Positions 14,171-17,763 of a stretch of 17,763 nucleotides of DNA are shown here, in pieces. The notes under the pieces were generated by a model that worked only from the letters and a program-made list of their open reading frames with translations, did not search any database and was not told the origin of the DNA. The position numbers and the translations under genes are program-made. The stretch comes from Spirochaetales bacterium (GTDB lineage Bacteria; Spirochaetota; Spirochaetia; ARS1246), in assembly GCA_018644745.1 (NCBI GenBank), contig JABGPX010000416.1, positions 1 to 17,763 on the forward strand, in the 5' to 3' direction. The first letter of the stretch is position 1. Each line of letters starts with the position of its first letter.

Positions 14171-15484
14171 TTAGTCAGCCCGGATACATCCCCAATTCAT
14201 CTCATCGTACATATCAAAATGGGGATATAGACTGCCTCTCTTATACCGAACAGGCTCATCAAACTCTAAAACAAAAACAGGTATGTTTGCTATCTTGTCT
14301 GGAGATTTATCTGCGAGATTTTTCAAGACGATACGCTCATGTTTTTCTTCAAACTCAATTGGTGTGTCATATCCCAATATGTTTACTGATTTTACATTAC
14401 TCAAAAAACCGCCCAGATTTAGTTCGTTATTTTTGGGCCATATATAGCACCAGAAAAAGGCCTTGTTACCTTTAATTGTCAGTCGTCCTACACCGTTTGG
14501 CCTTCCTCTGACAATCTTATCAAGATCTCCGTACACGGCCTCTCCATTTCTTGCAAGCCATTTTCCAACAGTAGTGAGCCGCTCAATATATTCATCAGGA
14601 ACAGATCCATCTGCTGTCGGACCCATATTCAATAACAGATTACCCTTCTCTGATGCTACCTGATACAGCATTTCAATTATTTGCTGAGCAGAATGGCAGA
14701 ACGGCAAAATCTGTTTTGAATCAAAGTATCCCCAGCTGAGACCATTAAAAGCCATGCATGACTCCCAGTCTCGATCCGATGCAGTAATACGCTCCTCCGG
14801 GGTGCCGAAATCCTCTTTGAGTCTTGACCTGTTATTAATAAGAATGTCAGGCTGCAATTCTCTTACCATCTGATTCATCTTAAGAGATTCCCAGTCTTCC
14901 CAAGACTTCAACGGTTGGGCGCCGTCATACCAGAGAATATCAATCTTACCGTAATTGGACATGAGTTCCCTGAGAAGCCCTCTTGTATATTCTAAAAACC
15001 TTCCGCGGGATTCAAGGTCATGTAAACACCGGTATCCATCAGGATGATGCCAATCCATGAGCGAATAATAGAGTCCTACTTTTAAATCATACTTTCGGCA
15101 CGCATCTACAAATTTTTGCACAATATCTATCTTTGGGCCCATACTTCCGGCATTATATTCTGATACCTTTGAATGCCATAAGCAAAATCCTTCATGATGC
15201 TTGGTAGTTAATACCATATATTTCATACCGGCTTCTTTTGCCAGTCTTGCCCATTCTTCCGGCGCATCTACCTTCGGCCTAAACTGCTCCGCAAAATTCT
15301 CATACTCGTCAAGTGGTATATTCTCATTGCACATAGCCCAGTCTTGTGTACCGAGCAGAGAATATATGCCGTAGTGAATAAACATCCCAAATCTTGCGTC
15401 TCGCCACCAATTTATTCTTTCGTTGCGAGTTGCAGCTATTTCAGCTTCATATTCCTTTAAATCTAATTGTGTATTCATGTCCAT
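14171..15484 (-). CDS. GH29 alpha-L-fucosidase
   Basis: This 437-residue enzyme is a glycoside hydrolase family 29 alpha-L-fucosidase that releases L-fucose from glycans or oligosaccharides by a retaining mechanism. Family motifs are clear: WWRDARFGMFIHYGIYS (26-42), YMVLTTKHHEGFCLWHS (89-105, with His96-His97), YYSLMDWHHPD (139-149) and IDILWYDG (181-188), whose Asp187 is the expected nucleophile. GNLLLNMGPTADG, typical of the end of the barrel, is also present, and a C-terminal beta domain follows. No signal peptide is visible, so it probably acts in the cytoplasm on imported fucosides. AAGGAAG before ATG 15484 supports this start; ATG two codons later is an alternative. The nearby SorC-type gene could be its regulator, which is inference. 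Confidence 0.93.
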   Translation of the reverse strand: MDMNTQLDLKEYEAEIAATRNERINWWRDARFGMFIHYGIYSLLGTQDWAMCNENIPLDEYENFAEQFRPKVDAPEEWARLAKEAGMKYMVLTTKHHEGFCLWHSKVSEYNAGSMGPKIDIVQKFVDACRKYDLKVGLYYSLMDWHHPDGYRCLHDLESRGRFLEYTRGLLRELMSNYGKIDILWYDGAQPLKSWEDWESLKMNQMVRELQPDILINNRSRLKEDFGTPEERITASDRDWESCMAFNGLSWGYFDSKQILPFCHSAQQIIEMLYQVASEKGNLLLNMGPTADGSVPDEYIERLTTVGKWLARNGEAVYGDLDKIVRGRPNGVGRLTIKGNKAFFWCYIWPKNNELNLGGFLSNVKSVNILGYDTPIEFEEKHERIVLKNLADKSPDKIANIPVFVLEFDEPVRYKRGSLYPHFDMYDEMNWGCIRAD

Positions 15485-15589
15485 CCCGAATCTTCCTTTT
15501 CTCGTTTATCTTATCGAATTATTTTATTTTCTGACAGGTTCCTCTCCACATTTCTCCCGGTGACGGTGATCTCGGATTGCTCTCAGCGG

Positions 15590-15622
15590 TTGATATATTT
15601 AATTAAAAGACCTATTATGGTC
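15590..15622 (+). promoter_or_regulatory. Promoter with overlapping operator for the Phd/PIN module
   Basis: TTGATA (15590-15595) and TATTAT (15613-15618) are separated by exactly 17 bases and are both close to consensus. GACC (15609-15612) and GGTC (15619-15622) flank the -10 box as a dyad, so a repressor bound there would block the polymerase. The start codon GTG at 15625 lies where transcription should begin. Confidence 0.6.
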
Positions 15623-15624
15623 AT

Positions 15625-15867
15625 GTGAAGACCTTAAACATATCGTATTTCAAAACACATATCAGCCAGGAGCTTCGCTCCGTGAGGGATGGTGAGAGAA
15701 TCATCATCATGGACAGAGACATACCGGTTGCCGAGGTAATACCTCATCGGGAGGAGAGTAAACTTCGCGTCAGACAACCTACAAGCAAACTTTCACTGCG
15801 CACCCTGAGTTTTGAGGTAGATACAGACCCGCTTGAAGTGCTGATGGAAGATCGAGGTAAGCGTTGA
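15625..15867 (+). CDS. Phd/YefM-family antitoxin
   Basis: This 80-residue protein has the compact N-terminal DNA-binding domain of Phd/YefM antitoxins: LNISYFKTHISQELRSVRDG, then RIIIMDRDIPVAEVIPH, within residues 1-42. The C-terminal half is charged and probably disordered until it wraps the toxin, as in the family. The start is GTG at 15625; no ribosome site precedes it, and the promoter's predicted start point coincides with this codon, so the mRNA may be leaderless. The gene overlaps the toxin start by four bases (TTGA), which couples the two. It should neutralise the PIN toxin and repress its own promoter through the GACC-GGTC dyad. Confidence 0.85.
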   Translation: MKTLNISYFKTHISQELRSVRDGERIIIMDRDIPVAEVIPHREESKLRVRQPTSKLSLRTLSFEVDTDPLEVLMEDRGKR

Positions 15868-16301
15868 ATTGCTACATAGACTCGTCAGTAGTCTTGCGGT
15901 ATTTGCTTGCCGGTGATACGGGGTTTCACAAGGTAGAGGAGTTCGAGAAAATCGGGTCAAGTGAGCTTCTCTTCATAGAGTGCAGCCGTGTCCTTCAAAG
16001 ATATCGACTTGACGGCGGTCTTACGGATAGTCAGCTTGAAGCGGCGGTTACTCATTTCCATGAGATATATGACGCTTTCCATATCTTTGATATGGGGCCG
16101 CAGGTAAAGGCGAGATCGGCAGGACCGTTCCCAACTACAATCGGAACTCTTGACGCTCTTCATCTTTCAACTGCGATTCTATGGTCAGAACAGGAGCGCT
16201 CGCCGCTTCTTCTTTTTACCTACGACCAGCAGATGAAAACATGTGCTCATGCGATGGGATTACACAGCTTCCCTACTAGTCGGAGCAACAGAAGTTATTG
16301 A
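15864..16301 (+). CDS. vapC: PIN-domain toxin (VapC-like ribonuclease)
   Basis: This 145-residue protein is a PIN-domain nuclease of the VapC type, probably an RNA-cleaving toxin. The acidic residues of the active site are in place: Asp6 in YIDSSVVLRYL, Glu39 in LFIECSR, Asp97 in TLDALHLSTA and Asp121 in TYDQQM. The start is TTG at 15864, supported by GAGG six bases upstream and by the overlap with the antitoxin stop. The length is normal for the family. The module is followed after 31 bases by the SorC-type regulator in the same direction, but the two probably have separate roles. Confidence 0.87.
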   Translation: MNCYIDSSVVLRYLLAGDTGFHKVEEFEKIGSSELLFIECSRVLQRYRLDGGLTDSQLEAAVTHFHEIYDAFHIFDMGPQVKARSAGPFPTTIGTLDALHLSTAILWSEQERSPLLLFTYDQQMKTCAHAMGLHSFPTSRSNRSY

Positions 16302-16332
16302 TGTATGCTGTTTTGTGTGGTAAAAGAGGCTG

Positions 16333-17271
16333 ATGAATAAGGACATGCTGAATACCATAGTCCAGGTCGCCCGTCTATACTATGATCAGGCGCTTTCTCA
16401 AAAAGAGATTGCTGATCGACTTGGTGTATCTCGATCCTCGATAGCTAAGTACCTGATCGAGGCACGAGAACAGGGAATCGTCGAAATTAGAATTATTGAT
16501 CCGAGCAAAACAAGCAGCGATCTCTCACAGGACGTTCGAGACCAGTATAAGCTCAAATTTGTTGAAGTCGTACCAAGTTCGCATAAATCTTTCACCCTCT
16601 CCCTGCAGGCGGCGGGGCATGCCGCCGCAAAATATATCGCCAAGCATATTCAGAATAATGAAAAGCTGGGCATAGCGTGGGGTCGCAGCACAAAAAGTCT
16701 GGTTGATCAAATCGCCGGGAAGCATATAAACAAAGAAAATATAGAAATAGTTCCGCTCATGGGCGAGAGCAGCAACAAGCTGATTCATACACGCATGAAT
16801 CAGCTCGTAGAGCGCTTTGCCCAGACTGTTTCCGGCAAGCCCAACTTCCTGTTTTACCCGATGATCGTAGATTCAAAAACCCTCTATAACCGCTTAATGA
16901 GCGAAGAGGCACTTCAGAACATCGCCAAACTCTGGGAAAATCTCGACTGGGCGTTTATGGGTATAGGGGCATTACCGCCGACAGCCGGGATGAACCTTTA
17001 TATTCCCGAGGCGTTTTTGCCTGATTTGGAGCAAAGAAAAGCAGTCGGTGATATTTGCGGTCGTTATTTCGACATCGCCGGACGAATTGTAAAGCCCCCC
17101 TTTTCCGATCGCGTGGTCGGCGTCGGAATAGAGCATCTGCAAAGCGCAAAACGGGTTGTCGGCATTGCCGCGGGTGCCGACAAAGAAAAAGCGCTGAGAG
17201 GGGCTCTTAATACGGGATTGCTTTCAGATATCTTTATCGATCAGGAACTTGCGAGCCGGATCGTCGATTAA
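16333..17271 (+). CDS. SorC-family sugar-responsive transcriptional regulator
   Basis: This 312-residue protein belongs to the SorC/DeoR-like family of sugar-binding regulators. An N-terminal helix-turn-helix covers about residues 20-45 (LSQKEIADRLGVSRSSIAKY) and is followed by a linker and the effector domain from about 58 to the end. Family marks include LGIAWGRS, VPLMGE, MGIGALPP near the middle, and VVGIAAGADKEKALRGALNT near the end. These proteins bind phosphorylated sugars and switch carbohydrate operons. AGAGG lies close to ATG 16333; ATG 16345 is an alternative start. The fucosidase gene and the catabolic genes of region A are possible targets, but no binding site could be assigned. 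Confidence 0.9.
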   Translation: MNKDMLNTIVQVARLYYDQALSQKEIADRLGVSRSSIAKYLIEAREQGIVEIRIIDPSKTSSDLSQDVRDQYKLKFVEVVPSSHKSFTLSLQAAGHAAAKYIAKHIQNNEKLGIAWGRSTKSLVDQIAGKHINKENIEIVPLMGESSNKLIHTRMNQLVERFAQTVSGKPNFLFYPMIVDSKTLYNRLMSEEALQNIAKLWENLDWAFMGIGALPPTAGMNLYIPEAFLPDLEQRKAVGDICGRYFDIAGRIVKPPFSDRVVGVGIEHLQSAKRVVGIAAGADKEKALRGALNTGLLSDIFIDQELASRIVD

Positions 17272-17278
17272 ATTAGAA

Positions 17279-17301
17279 GCAGGGAGCCGCTGCGGGTTTT
17301 T
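17279..17301 (+). terminator. Weak terminator candidate after the SorC-type gene
   Basis: GCAG (17279-17282) can pair with CTGC (17290-17293), and GGG plus a run of five T follows at 17294-17301. The stem is only four base pairs and is separated from the T run, so the call is weak. Confidence 0.25.
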
Positions 17302-17345
17302 CGATGTGTCCGATGGTCACACCTGTCTTGGTGGATAGATTGTAA

Positions 17346-17477
17346 ATCGAATTGACAATTTATCCAAATGATCTTCTGATAGATGAAGGACGGGCGCGAA
17401 AAACTATCGAAATAAAAGCCGGTAAAACTATTTCAGGGGATTTTCTTTTCTATAACCGACTTACCTGCTGCTCTTGA
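17346..17477 (+). pseudogene. DUF4143-type ATPase C-terminal fragment
   Basis: A 43-codon frame, open from the stop at 17343-17345 to TGA at 17475-17477, contains NDLLIDEGRARKTIEIKAGK and then TISGDFLFYNRL. This matches the tail of AAA ATPases with a DUF4143 domain, which read approximately FLIDEG..I.PIEIKSGKT.S.DFFK. The ATPase core is absent and there is no start codon, so this is a leftover of a deleted gene. Confidence 0.5.
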
Positions 17478-17508
17478 TAAGAACCTATCACGACTATATC
17501 CTTTTGAT

Positions 17509-17763
17509 ATGATCGCTGCTAAGGATCTGATCGAAAAACTGTCATCTTTCTTTGTGACTCGAGACGATATCGCATTTGCTTTTCTTTTCGGTTCTTGGGC
17601 AAAGGAAAGACCGAATCCTAATTCGGATATCGACGTCGCCGTCTATTTCTATTCGGAAAACCATGAGCTGGAAGTAGAGGACGATGTCTTTTTCGACGAG
17701 GAGGATGCCGTATGGGCCGATGTCGACCGGATTTCCGGGGTGGAGACCGATCTCCTTGTATTG
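17509..17763 (+). CDS. MNT-family nucleotidyltransferase, partial at window edge
   Basis: The first 85 codons of a nucleotidyltransferase of the MNT (MntA-like) type run off the right edge. The catalytic signature is complete: LFGSWAKERPNPNSDIDVAV, with GS and the DxD pair Asp40 and Asp42 (counted from ATG 17509), and a later acidic TDLLVL at the edge where the third aspartate is expected. Such proteins are usually the antitoxin half of HEPN/MNT modules and inactivate a HEPN RNase by adding nucleotides. No HEPN gene is visible in the window, so it may lie just beyond the edge. No ribosome site precedes ATG 17509, and the frame is open back to 17416 without another good start. Confidence 0.75.
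   Translation, partial: MIAAKDLIEKLSSFFVTRDDIAFAFLFGSWAKERPNPNSDIDVAVYFYSENHELEVEDDVFFDEEDAVWADVDRISGVETDLLVL

Overview
The window has the look of an anaerobic, carbohydrate-using bacterium. A spirochaete is my best guess from the protein families (SorC-type regulator, GH29 fucosidase, PHP, UroD-like and BchC-like dehydrogenase proteins), but a PVC or Clostridia source cannot be excluded. No rRNA, tRNA or CRISPR array was recognised. Everything here was read by eye; no search was run.

Region A (1-7100) is compact, moderately GC-rich and mostly catabolic. A SRPBCC protein (52-444) converges on a three-gene leftward operon: a propeller glycosidase-like protein (3880-2462), a zinc-free BchC-like dehydrogenase (2430-1396) and a zinc-type dehydrogenase (1399-434). 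The two dehydrogenases are joined by an ATGA overlap. A PHP phosphoesterase-like gene diverges from this operon (4006-4806) and its 3' end overlaps that of a second PHP gene (5575-4778). The second PHP gene follows a UroD-like gene (6255-5596) that has lost its middle. A YdeI/OmdA-family gene (6504-7100) closes the region. The set looks like a pathway for a modified sugar or similar substrate that I cannot name.

Region B (7090-14170) is a patchwork of accessory genes and remains of genes. It holds a truncated GNAT acetyltransferase, an attC-like repeat, a CPBP membrane protease, an IS66 transposase tail with its terminal repeat, a membrane-bound AraC-type regulator, a serine-hydrolase lipoprotein, and a collapsed higBA toxin-antitoxin locus that still has its promoter and two abutting operator dyads. 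A cluster of strong stem-loops follows. The central genes are visibly more AT-rich than region A, which suggests acquisition.

Region C (14171-17763) holds a cytoplasmic GH29 alpha-L-fucosidase, a Phd-like antitoxin with a PIN toxin, a SorC-family sugar-responsive regulator, the tail of a DUF4143-type ATPase, and the first 85 codons of an MNT nucleotidyltransferase cut by the window edge. Both the Phd/PIN module and the higBA relic have promoters whose predicted transcription start falls on a GTG start codon, which suggests leaderless mRNAs.
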